Shown: one piece after another, positions 1-9,173 of the stretch
Numbering within the stretch: the stretch's first letter is position 1
Layout of the letters: every line of letters starts with the position of its first letter
Assembly: GCF_020181655.1 (NCBI RefSeq)
Contig: NZ_CP084032.1
Span: 4,402,001 to 4,466,000, forward strand
From: Pectobacterium colocasium
Lineage (GTDB): Bacteria; Pseudomonadota; Gammaproteobacteria; Enterobacterales; Enterobacteriaceae
Direction: 5' to 3'
Length of the DNA: 64,000 nt
The notes under the pieces: generated by a model
What the model was told of the DNA's origin: nothing
The model's database searches: none
What the model saw: the letters and a program-made list of their open reading frames with translations, nothing else
Made by a program: the position numbers and the translations under genes

Positions 1-144
1 CATCGCGGTCAGCGGATTGCGCAGCATCGTCAAGAGAAACCCGCCGATTCGCGCCCCGCGTAGCCGCAAGCGGCTCACGCGTTTTTCCGGCGGTGTCCGC
101 ATTACCGATTCACGACTGACCGGTGGCTCAGAGGAAATATTCAT
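1..144 (-). CDS. ABC transporter permease, DppC type (partial, N-terminus only)
   Basis: Only the first 48 codons lie in the window. The ATG at 144-142 overlaps the stop of the upstream permease gene in an ATGA junction. The visible part is a polar, Arg-rich cytoplasmic tail ending in residues typical of the entry to the first membrane segment (LLTMLRNPLTAM). Position right after a DppB-type permease and a family-5 binding protein indicates the second permease subunit of the same importer. The identification rests on operon position and tail character, because no membrane segment or EAA loop is visible here. Confidence 0.75.
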   Translation of the reverse strand, partial: MNISSEPPVSRESVMRTPPEKRVSRLRLRGARIGGFLLTMLRNPLTAM

Positions 145-1181
145 GCGTTCGTCCTCGGATCAAAGATTTGATACAACATGTCCGACAGCAGGTTAAGCGT
201 CACGAAGATCAACCCGACCAGCAGCACACACCCCATCACCGCGTTCATATCCCCCAGCAGCAGACTGCCTGTCAGATAGGAACCAAAGCCCGGCCATGAG
301 AAGACGGTTTCGATCAGTACCGCCCCTTCCAGCAGCGAGCCATACGCCAGCGCCACCACCGTCAGAAGCTGAACCAGAATATTGCGAAACGCGTGCGCCC
401 AGACGACACGGAACTCAGACAGCCCTTTCACGCGAGCGGTAATGATGTATTCCTGCGAAAGCTGCGCCAGCATGAAGCTGCGCGTCATACGGCTGATATA
501 GGCCAGCGAGTGGAAGCCCAGAATCGTGGCTGGCAGCACCAGATGATTCAACGCGCTGCGGAATACATCCCACTCACCCGCCAGTAGCGAATCCACCAGC
601 AGCAGACCGGTACGGTTTTCCACCAGACCGTCATAGGCCATATCAACCCGCCCTGCTCCGCCAACCCAGTTCAGCCAGGCATAGAACACCAGCAGCCCCA
701 TCATCCCGACCCAGAATATCGGCGTGGAATAACCGGCCAGGCTGATAAAACGCACCACATAATCCGCCCACTTACCGCGTCGTGCCGCAGCCAGCACGCC
801 TAGCGGCACGCCCAGCCCCGCACCGACGATAATCGCCATCGTCGCCAGCTCAACGGTGGCGGGGAAGACACGGATAATGTCATCCATCACCGGTCGTCCG
901 GTCAGGAGCGCATTGCCCAGATCCCCATGCATCAGCGAATTAAAGTAAATAAAGAACTGCACATACAGCGGCCTATCCAACCCCAGCTGTTGGTAAACCT
1001 GTTGATAGGTACTTTGGTCGGCATCCTGTCCGACAATAGCCAGAACGGGATCGATTGGCATCACGCGGCCAATCACAAAGGTCAGGATTAATAACCCGAA
1101 CAGCGTGACGATCACCTGAAACAGACGCTTTGCCAAACGACGCAGTACTCCACCCGGCTTGATCCAATCAGAGAAAACCAT
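141..1181 (-). CDS. ABC transporter permease, DppB/OppB family
   Basis: Inner-membrane channel subunit of a peptide/nickel-type (dipeptide family) importer, 346 residues, the usual length for DppB. A first membrane segment is at about residues 20-40. An EAA-type loop that contacts the ATPase lies at about 245-265 (TARVKGLSEF and following). The family motif FSWPG and the terminal DPR are also present. The ATG is preceded by AGGAGA at good distance. It lies between the binding-protein gene upstream (132-nt gap) and the DppC-type gene downstream (ATGA overlap). The substrate cannot be read from sequence; dipeptide-family systems also carry oligosaccharides, opines and sugar acids. The ATPase genes are beyond the window edge, if present. 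Confidence 0.93.
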   Translation of the reverse strand: MVFSDWIKPGGVLRRLAKRLFQVIVTLFGLLILTFVIGRVMPIDPVLAIVGQDADQSTYQQVYQQLGLDRPLYVQFFIYFNSLMHGDLGNALLTGRPVMDDIIRVFPATVELATMAIIVGAGLGVPLGVLAAARRGKWADYVVRFISLAGYSTPIFWVGMMGLLVFYAWLNWVGGAGRVDMAYDGLVENRTGLLLVDSLLAGEWDVFRSALNHLVLPATILGFHSLAYISRMTRSFMLAQLSQEYIITARVKGLSEFRVVWAHAFRNILVQLLTVVALAYGSLLEGAVLIETVFSWPGFGSYLTGSLLLGDMNAVMGCVLLVGLIFVTLNLLSDMLYQIFDPRTNA

Positions 1182-1313
1182 GTTCTTTCTCCTGATATCC
1201 CGGCGAGCGGCGACAGCAAATCGCCACTCACGCGGTCATCTCTTTTTAACGTATCTGATCGGGATGAATCGCCGGGAACGTGTCGGCGACGCATCCGGTT
1301 TAACGTGTGGACA

Positions 1314-2924
1314 CTAGCGCTGCTTGTATACCTCGCGCAGATGCGTCGTAGAAGACGGATGCGGCACATAGCCTTTCACGTCCTTACGCAACACCACAGA
1401 ATCGATCATCTGCGACACCGGAATAATGGCCGGGAACAGTTCTTCATAACGATTCTGCACGTTGATATACATCTGCTTTTGTTTCTGAGGATCTTTCTCC
1501 AACAGCGCCTGATCGATCATGTCGTTCAGCGGTTTGTCGTAGAAAGAGGTGCGCCAGCCCTGGAAGTTGGTCAGTTTGGCTTCGTCGCTGTTATCCGGGT
1601 TATAGACAACAGAACGCAGGCTGGAGTGAGGATGCGGATCGACGCCACCACCGCCACGGCCGACCAGCATGTCGAATTTACGATCGCGCATCGCGCCGTA
1701 AACCTGATTACCGGTGCCGGAGATGATTTTGGCTTTGATGCCCGCCTGTGCCAGCGTGGACTGTACCGATGTCGCCAGATTCAGGAACGGCTGGTCGGAC
1801 AGAACACGCAGCGTGGTTTCAAATCCATTTGGGTAGCCCGCTTCGGCCAGCAGCGCTTTGGCGCGTGGCACGTCCAGCTTGTAGCCAGGATCCGGCAACG
1901 TCGCATCCATCCCTTTCTGGATGGGGCGCTGATGATAGAAACCATAGCCGGGCATGACCGTGTTATTGATGCCATCGTAATCAATCAGGTAACGAACCGC
2001 TTCACGCACTTTTGGTTTTGCGAAGTATTCATTTTTCAGGCTCATTGCAACGTAGTACAGCGTGCCTTTTTTCACCTCATCAACCACCACGTCTTTATCT
2101 TGTTTCAGCGCATTGATATCCGGCACCGACATGCCAGAAGCGACGTCAATATCGCCTTTTTCAATCATCAGGCGCAGCGCCTGTGACTCGGTCATGTGGC
2201 GGAAAATCACGCGCCGCATTTTCGCGTCGCCCTGCCAGTTGTTCTCAACCTTGCTGATACGCAGTACGTCTTTCGCCTGCCACACGTCCAGCTTAAACGG
2301 GCCGGAACCGGCTTCGTTCGTGGTCAGCCAGCCGTTGCCCCAGTCGCCGTTTTTCTCATGCTGCATCACCGTTTTGCTATCCAGCACCGATCCGCTCCCC
2401 AGCGTCGCCAGCGAGTAGAGCACCAGTTTGGGGTCGTTCGGTTTTGGCAGTTCGATTTCAACAGAGTGAGCGTCTTTGGCGCGGATCATTTTCTCCACGT
2501 TTTCCGCGGTGAAGCCGTAGGATTTCCACGTCGTCGCTTGCGCCATGTTGAGGTTCAGCAGACGCTTCATCGACCAGGCGAAGTCTTGCGCCGTGACGGG
2601 GTTACCGGAATGGAATTTGGCGTTATCCACCAGATTGAAGGTAATGACCTTACCGTCATCACTGACGCTCCAGCTTTTCGCCAGAGAAGGCTGAATGTTA
2701 CTCAGGTTGGCGGGATCCAGCACCACCAGCGAGTCATAGAGGTTGACGATAATGCCCACCACTTCGTTACCGGTCATGGCGGCCGGATCGAGTGAGAGCA
2801 TGTTGTTCATGTTCATCCCCACGATCAGCTGATCGTCAGGGGTTTTTGCCGATAGAATGGCCGGCGTGGCGGCCATGCAGAGTGAACCTAACAGCAGGGT
2901 ACGGAGTATTGCTCGTGCTTTCAT
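1314..2924 (-). CDS. ABC transporter periplasmic substrate-binding protein, family 5
   Basis: Periplasmic receptor for the DppB/DppC-type importer, 536 residues, the usual DppA/OppA size. A Sec signal peptide covers about residues 1-26 (basic MKAR start, hydrophobic core, ILSA then K). The mature protein shows family-5 hallmarks: LSLDPAAMTGNEVVGIIVNLYDSLV near the N-terminus, followed by LAKSWSVSDDGKVITFNL, and HSGNPVTAQDFAWSMKR at about 115-135. The ATG is preceded by CTGGAG. The gene lies 96-123 nt downstream of an enolase-superfamily enzyme on the same strand and 132 nt upstream of the permease. The cargo may therefore be the substrate of that enzyme; this is inference from context. Confidence 0.93.
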   Translation of the reverse strand: MKARAILRTLLLGSLCMAATPAILSAKTPDDQLIVGMNMNNMLSLDPAAMTGNEVVGIIVNLYDSLVVLDPANLSNIQPSLAKSWSVSDDGKVITFNLVDNAKFHSGNPVTAQDFAWSMKRLLNLNMAQATTWKSYGFTAENVEKMIRAKDAHSVEIELPKPNDPKLVLYSLATLGSGSVLDSKTVMQHEKNGDWGNGWLTTNEAGSGPFKLDVWQAKDVLRISKVENNWQGDAKMRRVIFRHMTESQALRLMIEKGDIDVASGMSVPDINALKQDKDVVVDEVKKGTLYYVAMSLKNEYFAKPKVREAVRYLIDYDGINNTVMPGYGFYHQRPIQKGMDATLPDPGYKLDVPRAKALLAEAGYPNGFETTLRVLSDQPFLNLATSVQSTLAQAGIKAKIISGTGNQVYGAMRDRKFDMLVGRGGGGVDPHPHSSLRSVVYNPDNSDEAKLTNFQGWRTSFYDKPLNDMIDQALLEKDPQKQKQMYINVQNRYEELFPAIIPVSQMIDSVVLRKDVKGYVPHPSSTTHLREVYKQR

Positions 2925-3020
2925 CGTTATTCTCCAGGTGTGGGAGCATGGAAGACGACAACTTTTTATTTTTTAGGTAAGGCTATCTTTCAGATCGAAC
3001 AAAACCATTCATATATAAAG

Positions 3021-4175
3021 TTATTCTTTGCTTAGGGTATGCTCCTCAATCCAGTCAAAATTGATATCTTCTCCCAGCCCCGGACGTTGCGGCAGATGCA
3101 CAAAGCCCTCGTCATCCATTGGATCGACAATCGAATTCAGATACGCAGCAGGTTCGTCGTAATCGAGGAAAGGATGCAGCAGGCCGCGTTCATACCAGCG
3201 GCAATTTTTGATCGCCCCAACGACGTTGAGGTTTGGCGCACCGTTACCGTGAACTTCGCAGTCCATACCGAAGGATTCCGCCAGGCTAGCGACCTTCATA
3301 CACGGCCAGAGACCGCCCACGCCCTGCACGCCCGCGCGTAAAATGTCGCATGCACCTTCTTTAACCCAGTCAGCACGGCTGAAGTATTTTCCTGACAAGC
3401 TTTCCGGCCCAATGACATCAATATCCAGACTCTTGGTCAGCCAGCTGTAGGACGCCATGCTCTGTTCTTCCATCGGTTCTTCAAACCAGGTGAAATCGAG
3501 CTTTTGCAGTTCACGGCCGATATACAGCGCATCGCTACGGCTGTACCAATGGTAGCCATCCAGCATCAGGCAGATGTCCGGGCCGACTGCTTCGCGTACT
3601 GCGGCACAGGCTTTCACGTCGATCTTCGGGCTTGGCGCGAACGATACTGGCGGCATCCAGGTGTGCAACTTGATGGCTTTATAGCCGCGCTGCACCAGCT
3701 TTTCTGCGAACTGGCCGTATTCCTCTGGGGTAGATAAACCGCCTTCCAGCTCATCACCACACATGGTGCTGCCGTAGGCAGGGACTTTTTCACGATAGCC
3801 GCCGAGCAGTTTGTGCACCGGCATGTTCAGCACGCGGCCTTGCAGATCCCACAGTGCGGATTCCACAATCGACAGCGCGCGATCGGTTAGTTGGTTGGCG
3901 CTACCGCGTTGCCAATGCACCAGATCCTGCCAGAGGCGTTCACGGTCGAAGGGGTTCTGCCCAATCAGCACTTTGCGGAAGAACGCATTAACAATATGAG
4001 GACGGATCACTTCCGGCGGCGCGAAAGCGTAACCTTTTTGACCGTCATCTGCCGTGATGGTTAACAGCGCCATCTTCGCCTGATTTTCAGGCCCTGGGTG
4101 TGAATGACCCGCACTGTCGGAAACCCGGCGTGTGGGATAAGTGAAGACGGTGACATCAATTGATTCTATTTTCAC
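3021..4175 (-). CDS. Enolase-superfamily (mandelate racemase type) sugar-acid dehydratase-like protein
   Basis: Divalent-metal enzyme of the mandelate racemase/muconate-lactonizing branch, expected to abstract the proton alpha to a carboxylate, most often to dehydrate an acid sugar. Visible landmarks are a KxH base motif (KLH at about residue 170), three barrel-strand metal ligands in LMLDGYHW, WFEEPM and IGPESL, and a His in EVHGNG as candidate partner of an Asp in CDILRAG. I prefer the GTG at 4175, which has AGG seven bases upstream and gives 384 residues starting VKIESIDV. A GTG at 4202 would add nine residues. It heads a same-strand cluster with a dipeptide-family importer. The exact substrate is unknown; rhamnonate, galactarate or related acids are possibilities. 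Confidence 0.85.
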   Translation of the reverse strand: MKIESIDVTVFTYPTRRVSDSAGHSHPGPENQAKMALLTITADDGQKGYAFAPPEVIRPHIVNAFFRKVLIGQNPFDRERLWQDLVHWQRGSANQLTDRALSIVESALWDLQGRVLNMPVHKLLGGYREKVPAYGSTMCGDELEGGLSTPEEYGQFAEKLVQRGYKAIKLHTWMPPVSFAPSPKIDVKACAAVREAVGPDICLMLDGYHWYSRSDALYIGRELQKLDFTWFEEPMEEQSMASYSWLTKSLDIDVIGPESLSGKYFSRADWVKEGACDILRAGVQGVGGLWPCMKVASLAESFGMDCEVHGNGAPNLNVVGAIKNCRWYERGLLHPFLDYDEPAAYLNSIVDPMDDEGFVHLPQRPGLGEDINFDWIEEHTLSKE

Positions 4176-4570
4176 GTTGTTACCTGCCTTGATGTTTAAC
4201 ACAACTCATGTACAAGATTTGCGACTAAATAATTAAAGAATAACGGTACTGACGGTGTTGGGACGGGTAGATAAAAAGCACCTGTCTCTCTGGTATGACC
4301 TTATAAGTCGATCAATGTCACAGAATAGAAATGGCGTGCTAATTAAAAAAAAATGGCGTTTTATTTTTAATTATTAAGGTTGTTACGCCGTTAGTCATTA
4401 GGCAATTTCTTCCATATGACGAAATTATGTCGCCGATAATTGTGCAATCGCACATAAAGCTGTGAGCATTATCACCAGAAAATTTCATATCCTTATTAAA
4501 CAAATGGATAATCCCTTAGTTTTATTTTTAAGCAGCACAGGTGCGCGAATGATTAACGAGGAGGACGATT

Positions 4571-4627
4571 ATGCTGATAGCGGATTGGCCGCTAATCAGT
4601 CGGCTTCTGACCAAAAGCGTGCTATAG
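4571..4627 (+). CDS. Candidate 18-residue leader peptide or small protein
   Basis: A short reading frame (MLIADWPLISRLLTKSVL, then TAG) starts at an ATG six bases after a perfect AGGAGG (4559-4564), the strongest ribosome-binding site in this intergenic region. It is too short for ordinary gene calling. The message overlaps a small inverted repeat (AGCGG/CCGCT at about 4579-4593). It sits between the enolase-family gene (divergent) and the nirB promoter, about 140 nt upstream of the FNR site. Function is unknown; a leader peptide, a membrane-active small protein or chance are all possible. No homologue is recognised. Confidence 0.3.
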   Translation: MLIADWPLISRLLTKSVL

Positions 4628-4700
4628 GTCTCATTTTTGCCAGTCGCTAAAACCCCAACAAAAACCAAGACTTAATAAAAAATAAGTAAAATCATGAAGA

Positions 4701-4716
4701 TACTCATAAAGTAGTA
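4701..4716. promoter_or_regulatory. NarL/NarP 7-2-7 site of nirB
   Basis: TACTCAT-AA-AGTAGTA is a perfect inverted pair of the NarL/NarP heptamer (TACYNMT) with the 2-bp spacer used by both regulators. Its centre (4708.5) is 28 bp from the centre of the FNR site. With a start near 4778 it lies at about -69.5, the position known for E. coli nirB. Nitrate/nitrite activation is expected. Confidence 0.85.
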
Positions 4717-4729
4717 TATAAAAGACTAT

Positions 4730-4743
4730 TTGATATACATCAA
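4730..4743. promoter_or_regulatory. FNR site of nirB
   Basis: TTGAT-ATAC-ATCAA matches the FNR consensus TTGATNNNNATCAA at every specified base. A -10 like TAAGGT at 4765-4770 puts the transcription start near 4778 and the site centre at -41.5, a class II FNR arrangement as in E. coli nirB. Oxygen-limited expression is predicted. Confidence 0.9.
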
Positions 4744-4800
4744 TAAGCGCCCCCCGTGGAGCGATAAGGTAACCTCAGAAGAAGCAATTTTGAGGCAAAA

Positions 4801-7353
4801 ATGAACAAAGTCAGACTCGCTGTGATCGGTAACGGGATGGTCGGCCACCGTTTTATCGAAGAGTTGCTGGATAAGGCCCCGACATCCACCTACGAGATTA
4901 CCGTTTTTTGTGAAGAACCCCGCGTCGCCTACGATCGTGTCCACCTCTCTTCTTACTTCGCACACCACACGGTAGAGGAGCTTTCTTTAGTACGCGAAGG
5001 CTACTATGAAAAAAATGGCGTTAACGTCCTGCTTGGTGAACGCGCCATCACCATTAACCGCAGTGAAAAAGCCATTCACTCCAATTCCGGTCGTACCGTG
5101 TATTACGACAAACTCATCATGGCAACCGGCTCCTACCCTTGGATCCCTGCCATTAAAGGCTCAAACGGGCAGGACTGTTTCGTGTACCGCACGATTGAAG
5201 ATCTGAACGCCATCGAAAACTGCGCACGCCGCAGCAAACGCGGCGCGGTAATCGGCGGGGGTCTATTAGGTCTGGAAGCTGCTGGTGCACTGAAACACCT
5301 TGGCGTGGAAACACACGTCATCGAGTTCGCTCCGGTGCTCATGGCCGAACAGCTGGATGCACAGGGCGGCGCCCTGCTGCAACGCAAGATTGAAAACATG
5401 GGTGTGCGTGTGCACACCAGCAAGAATACGCAGGCCATTCAGCATTCCGGTCTGGAAAACCGCAAGACAATGGTGTTTGCCGACGGCAGCACGCTGGAAG
5501 TCGACTTTATCGTGTTCTCTACCGGCATCCGCGCACAGGACAAACTGGCGCGCCAGTGTGCGCTGGAAATCGGCCCACGCGGCGGTATCGCGATTAACGA
5601 CTGGTGCCAAACCTCCGATCCCGACGTCTACGCTATCGGCGAATGTGCCGCCTGGCAGGGCCGGCCATTTGGGCTGGTCGCCCCCGGCTACAAGATGGCG
5701 CAGGTTGCCGTCGACCACCTGTTAGGGCATGAAAACCGATTCCAGGGTGCCGACATGAGCGCCAAGCTCAAGCTGATGGGCGTCGATGTCGGCGGGATTG
5801 GCGATGCGCACGGCCATACGCCGGGATCTCGCAGTTACATGTGGCTGGATGAAAACAAAGAAACCTACAAACGTCTGATCGTCAGCGCCGATAATAAAAC
5901 GCTGCTCGGTGCCGTACTGGTCGGCGACACGCGGGACTACGGCAACCTGCTGCAATTCATGCTGAACAAGATCCCGCTGCCGGATTCCCCCGAAGCACTG
6001 ATTCTTCCTGCATCCGCTGGCAGTGCGAAACCGACGCTGGGTGTCGATGCGTTGCCGGAAAGCGCGCAAATCTGCTCCTGCTTTGACGTCTCCAAAGGCG
6101 ACATCATCAAAGCGATTAACGGCGGCTGTCACACCGTTGCAGCGATTAAGGAAACCACCAAAGCCGGAACGGGCTGCGGCGGCTGTATCCCACTGCTTAC
6201 ACAGGTGTTGAACGCCGAGCTCAGCAAACAGGGGATTGAAGTCAATAATCACCTGTGCGAACACTTCGCCTACTCGCGCCAGGAGCTGTACCACCTGATC
6301 CAAATCGAGAAAATCAAAACGTTCGATCAACTGTTGGAGAAACACGGCTCAGGCTATGGCTGCGAGGTCTGTAAACCAACCGTGGCATCCCTGCTGGCTT
6401 CCTGCTGGAATGAATACGTGCTCAAACCACAGCACACGCCGCTGCAGGATTCCAACGATAATTTCCTCGGCAACATCCAGAAAGACGGCACGTACTCCGT
6501 GATCCCACGCTCCGCAGGCGGAGAAATCACGCCAGATGGCCTGATCGCCATCGGTCGCATCGCGAAGCAATATAACCTGTACACCAAAATGACCGGTTCC
6601 CAGCGCATGGCGCTATTTGGCGTGCAGAAAGACGATCTGCCGGACGTATGGGCCCAGCTCATCGAAGCCGGGTTTGAAACCGGCCACGCTTACGCCAAGG
6701 CGCTGCGTATGGCAAAAACCTGCGTTGGTAGTACCTGGTGCCGCTTCGGCGTCGGCGACAGCGTAGGCTTTGGCGTCGAGCTGGAAAACCGCTACAAAGG
6801 CATCCGCACCCCACACAAAATGAAATTTGGCGTCTCAGGCTGTACGCGGGAATGTGCAGAGGCACAGGGTAAAGACGTGGGGATTATCGCCACGGAAAAA
6901 GGCTGGAACCTCTATGTATGCGGCAACGGCGGGATGAAACCGCGCCACGCCGACCTGCTGGAAGCCGATTTAGATCGCGACACCTTAATCCGCTACCTGG
7001 ATCGCTTCATGATGTTATATATCCGCACGGCCGATAAGCTCCAGCGTACTTCCGTTTGGCTGGACAACCTCGAAGGCGGCATCGACTATCTGCGTAACGT
7101 GATTGTGAAAGACAAACTGGGCATTAACGATCAGCTTGAAGCCGATATCGCACGGCTGCGCGAAGGCTACGTCTGTGAATGGCAGGCGACGCTGGAATCC
7201 CCGGAAGCACAGAAACGTTTTACCCACTTCATTAACAGCCCGGAACGTGACCCGAACGTGCAAATGGTGAGTGAACGTCAACAACATCGTCCGGCGCGCC
7301 CTGCAGAGCGTATTCCGGTGAAACAGATTGAACTGGAAGGGGAAAGCGCATGA
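4801..7353 (+). CDS. nirB: NADH-dependent nitrite reductase, large subunit
   Basis: Cytoplasmic siroheme enzyme reducing nitrite to ammonium with NADH. It has 850 residues, as usual for NirB. In order: an FAD/NADH pyridine-nucleotide oxidoreductase domain (about 1-300, with VIGNGMVG near the start and AVIGGGLLGLEAAGAL at about 148-163), a BFD-like [2Fe-2S] region with CSCFD and GTGCGGC (about 425-465), then the ferredoxin-like and siroheme/[4Fe-4S] reductase domains (about 550-800). Cluster-ligand Cys residues lie in CVGSTWCRFG and GCTRECAEAQ. The FNR and NarL/NarP sites upstream predict anaerobic, nitrate-responsive expression. Its stop overlaps nirD by 4 bp, and cysG, which makes its siroheme, follows. 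Confidence 0.98.
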   Translation: MNKVRLAVIGNGMVGHRFIEELLDKAPTSTYEITVFCEEPRVAYDRVHLSSYFAHHTVEELSLVREGYYEKNGVNVLLGERAITINRSEKAIHSNSGRTVYYDKLIMATGSYPWIPAIKGSNGQDCFVYRTIEDLNAIENCARRSKRGAVIGGGLLGLEAAGALKHLGVETHVIEFAPVLMAEQLDAQGGALLQRKIENMGVRVHTSKNTQAIQHSGLENRKTMVFADGSTLEVDFIVFSTGIRAQDKLARQCALEIGPRGGIAINDWCQTSDPDVYAIGECAAWQGRPFGLVAPGYKMAQVAVDHLLGHENRFQGADMSAKLKLMGVDVGGIGDAHGHTPGSRSYMWLDENKETYKRLIVSADNKTLLGAVLVGDTRDYGNLLQFMLNKIPLPDSPEALILPASAGSAKPTLGVDALPESAQICSCFDVSKGDIIKAINGGCHTVAAIKETTKAGTGCGGCIPLLTQVLNAELSKQGIEVNNHLCEHFAYSRQELYHLIQIEKIKTFDQLLEKHGSGYGCEVCKPTVASLLASCWNEYVLKPQHTPLQDSNDNFLGNIQKDGTYSVIPRSAGGEITPDGLIAIGRIAKQYNLYTKMTGSQRMALFGVQKDDLPDVWAQLIEAGFETGHAYAKALRMAKTCVGSTWCRFGVGDSVGFGVELENRYKGIRTPHKMKFGVSGCTRECAEAQGKDVGIIATEKGWNLYVCGNGGMKPRHADLLEADLDRDTLIRYLDRFMMLYIRTADKLQRTSVWLDNLEGGIDYLRNVIVKDKLGINDQLEADIARLREGYVCEWQATLESPEAQKRFTHFINSPERDPNVQMVSERQQHRPARPAERIPVKQIELEGESA

Positions 7354-7718
7354 GCCAGTGGACTACGGTATGTAAGTTAGACGACATTCTACCCGGCACC
7401 GGCGTTTGCGCACTCGTCGAACAGCAGCAGGTCGCCGTATTCCGGCCTCGTAACGACGAGCAGGTTTACGCCATCAGCAATATCGATCCGTTCGCGCAGG
7501 CGAGCGTGTTAAGCCGTGGGATAGTGGGCGAGCATCAAGACGATCTTTGGGTCGCAAGCCCATTGAAAAAACAGCATTTCCGCCTCTATGATGGCTTCTG
7601 TCTGGAGGATGGAGCCTATTCTGTTGCGGCTTATGATACTCAGGTAACCAACGGTAATGTGCAAATATCTATCGCAGACCGTGACATCGCGGTTGATAAT
7701 AGCCAACCATTACCCTAA
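7350..7718 (+). CDS. nirD: NADH-dependent nitrite reductase, small subunit
   Basis: Partner subunit of NirB with a Rieske-like fold. As in other NirD proteins, the Cys/His ligands of a true Rieske cluster are missing: the region around AISNIDPFAQASVLSRG and ASPLKKQHFRLYDGFCLEDG has the fold signature without CxH/CxxH. At 122 residues it is slightly longer than the roughly 108 of E. coli because of an extended C-terminus. It overlaps nirB by ATGA, so translation is probably coupled. In E. coli the next gene is the nitrite channel nirC; here it is missing and cysG follows after 26 nt. Confidence 0.96.
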   Translation: MSQWTTVCKLDDILPGTGVCALVEQQQVAVFRPRNDEQVYAISNIDPFAQASVLSRGIVGEHQDDLWVASPLKKQHFRLYDGFCLEDGAYSVAAYDTQVTNGNVQISIADRDIAVDNSQPLP

Positions 7719-7744
7719 TAACCTGAGCTTTCAAGAGGCGTTAC

Positions 7745-9124
7745 ATGGATTACCTGCCAATATTCTGTCAGTTGCACGATAAACCTTGTCTATTGGTGGG
7801 AGGGGGTGAAATCGCCGAGCGCAAAGCCCGGCTGTTGCTGGACGCTGGCGCAGTCATTACCGTCAACGCGCTCGATTTTAACGATCAATTTCACGCCTGG
7901 GAGCAGGACGCGCAATTAACGCTGGCACGCGGCACTTTCGATCCCATATTACTGGACGAGGTGTGGCTGGTGATTGCCGCCACTGACGATCAGGACGTCA
8001 ACAACCATGTCTATGCCAGCGCCAGCGAACGTCGGATTTTCTGCAATGTCGTCGATTCACCTGAACGCGCCAGCTTCATTATGCCGTCGATCATCGACCG
8101 TTCACCGCTGATGGTCGCGGTCTCCTCTGGCGGCGCAGCACCGGTATTGGCTCGGCTACTGCGGGAAAAACTGGAGAGTATTCTGCCGCAAAATCTCGGT
8201 AAGCTGGCGACATACGCAGGTGAATTGCGCAGTCGGGTCAAAAGTCGGTTCCGCAATATGAGCGCGCGCCGTCGCTTCTGGGAAAAGCTCTTCGTACACG
8301 ATCGGCTGGCGCAGGCGCTGGCCAATGACAATAGCCAAAGCGTTAACCAGCTGACAGAACTCCTTTTCTCCGCGCCGCTCGATGACCGGGGTGAAGTCAC
8401 GCTGGTCGGCGCCGGGCCGGGCGATGCGGGATTACTGACGTTGAAAGGCTTACAGCATCTCCAGCAGGCCGACATCGTCGTTTACGATCGACTGGTATCG
8501 AAAGAGATTCTCAACCTGTCACGCCGCGACGCCGAGCGAATCTTCGTCGGCAAAGCCTCTGGCTATCACAGCGTTCCTCAGGAGCAAATCAATCAGTTGC
8601 TGGAAGAAAAGGCACGCGCCGGTCATCGAGTCGTCAGGCTGAAAGGCGGCGACCCCTTTATCTTCGGCCGTGGTGCCGAAGAGCTGGAATACCTGCAACA
8701 GGCGGGCGTACCGTTCTCCGTCGTACCCGGTATTACCGCCGCATCAGGCTGTTCAGCCTACAGCGGTATCCCGCTCACCCATCGCGATCATTCACAGGGC
8801 GTCAGGCTGATCACCGGACACGTCAAGCACGACACCGATCTGGACTGGTCCAGCCTCGCCGCGGAAAAACAAACGCTGGTGTTTTACATGGGGCTTCAGC
8901 AGGCTGAGCACATTCAAAGCAAGCTCATCGAACAGCAGTTACCGGAAACCGTGCCTGTCGCGATTATTGAAAACGGCACCTCAACCAAGCAGCGCGTTCT
9001 GAGCGGACAGCTCTCCCAACTGAGCGAATTAGCACAGCAGGCCAGCAGCCCGAGTTTGATCATCATCGGCGACGTCGTTGGTCTACGGGAAAAATTGAGC
9101 TGGTTCTCTGACCAGACAGCATAA
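7745..9124 (+). CDS. cysG: Siroheme synthase (uroporphyrinogen methyltransferase / precorrin-2 dehydrogenase / ferrochelatase)
   Basis: Trifunctional enzyme making siroheme for nitrite and sulfite reductases. The N-terminal half (about 1-205) is the precorrin-2 dehydrogenase/ferrochelatase with the NAD-binding stretch [21 protein letters not shown]. The C-terminal half (about 215-459) is the SAM-dependent uroporphyrinogen-III methyltransferase with [29 protein letters not shown] and [21 protein letters not shown]. 459 residues is typical. AGAGG precedes the ATG. It follows nirD by 26 nt, so it is probably co-transcribed with nirBD. It could be one of two cysG copies, as Pectobacterium may carry another near its sulfate-assimilation genes; that cannot be seen here. 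Confidence 0.97.
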   Translation: MDYLPIFCQLHDKPCLLVGGGEIAERKARLLLDAGAVITVNALDFNDQFHAWEQDAQLTLARGTFDPILLDEVWLVIAATDDQDVNNHVYASASERRIFCNVVDSPERASFIMPSIIDRSPLMVAVSSGGAAPVLARLLREKLESILPQNLGKLATYAGELRSRVKSRFRNMSARRRFWEKLFVHDRLAQALANDNSQSVNQLTELLFSAPLDDRGEVTLVGAGPGDAGLLTLKGLQHLQQADIVVYDRLVSKEILNLSRRDAERIFVGKASGYHSVPQEQINQLLEEKARAGHRVVRLKGGDPFIFGRGAEELEYLQQAGVPFSVVPGITAASGCSAYSGIPLTHRDHSQGVRLITGHVKHDTDLDWSSLAAEKQTLVFYMGLQQAEHIQSKLIEQQLPETVPVAIIENGTSTKQRVLSGQLSQLSELAQQASSPSLIIIGDVVGLREKLSWFSDQTA

Positions 9125-9149
9125 TCCTCTACCTATCTCTCGGCTTACT

Positions 9150-9173
9150 CGCTATCCGTTCTACCGGATAGCG
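9150..9173 (+). terminator. Hairpin after cysG
   Basis: Perfect 9-bp stem CGCTATCCG / CGGATAGCG with a 6-nt loop, 25 nt after the cysG stop. It is not followed by a good T run (GTTATGCA), so it may be an imperfect terminator or a 3'-end processing hairpin. Confidence 0.5.

Noticed and set aside
1305..2186. Long plus-strand frame of 293 codons opposite the ABC binding-protein gene
   Set aside because: It lies wholly within the well-supported family-5 binding-protein gene and is His/Arg-rich in the manner of antisense frames.
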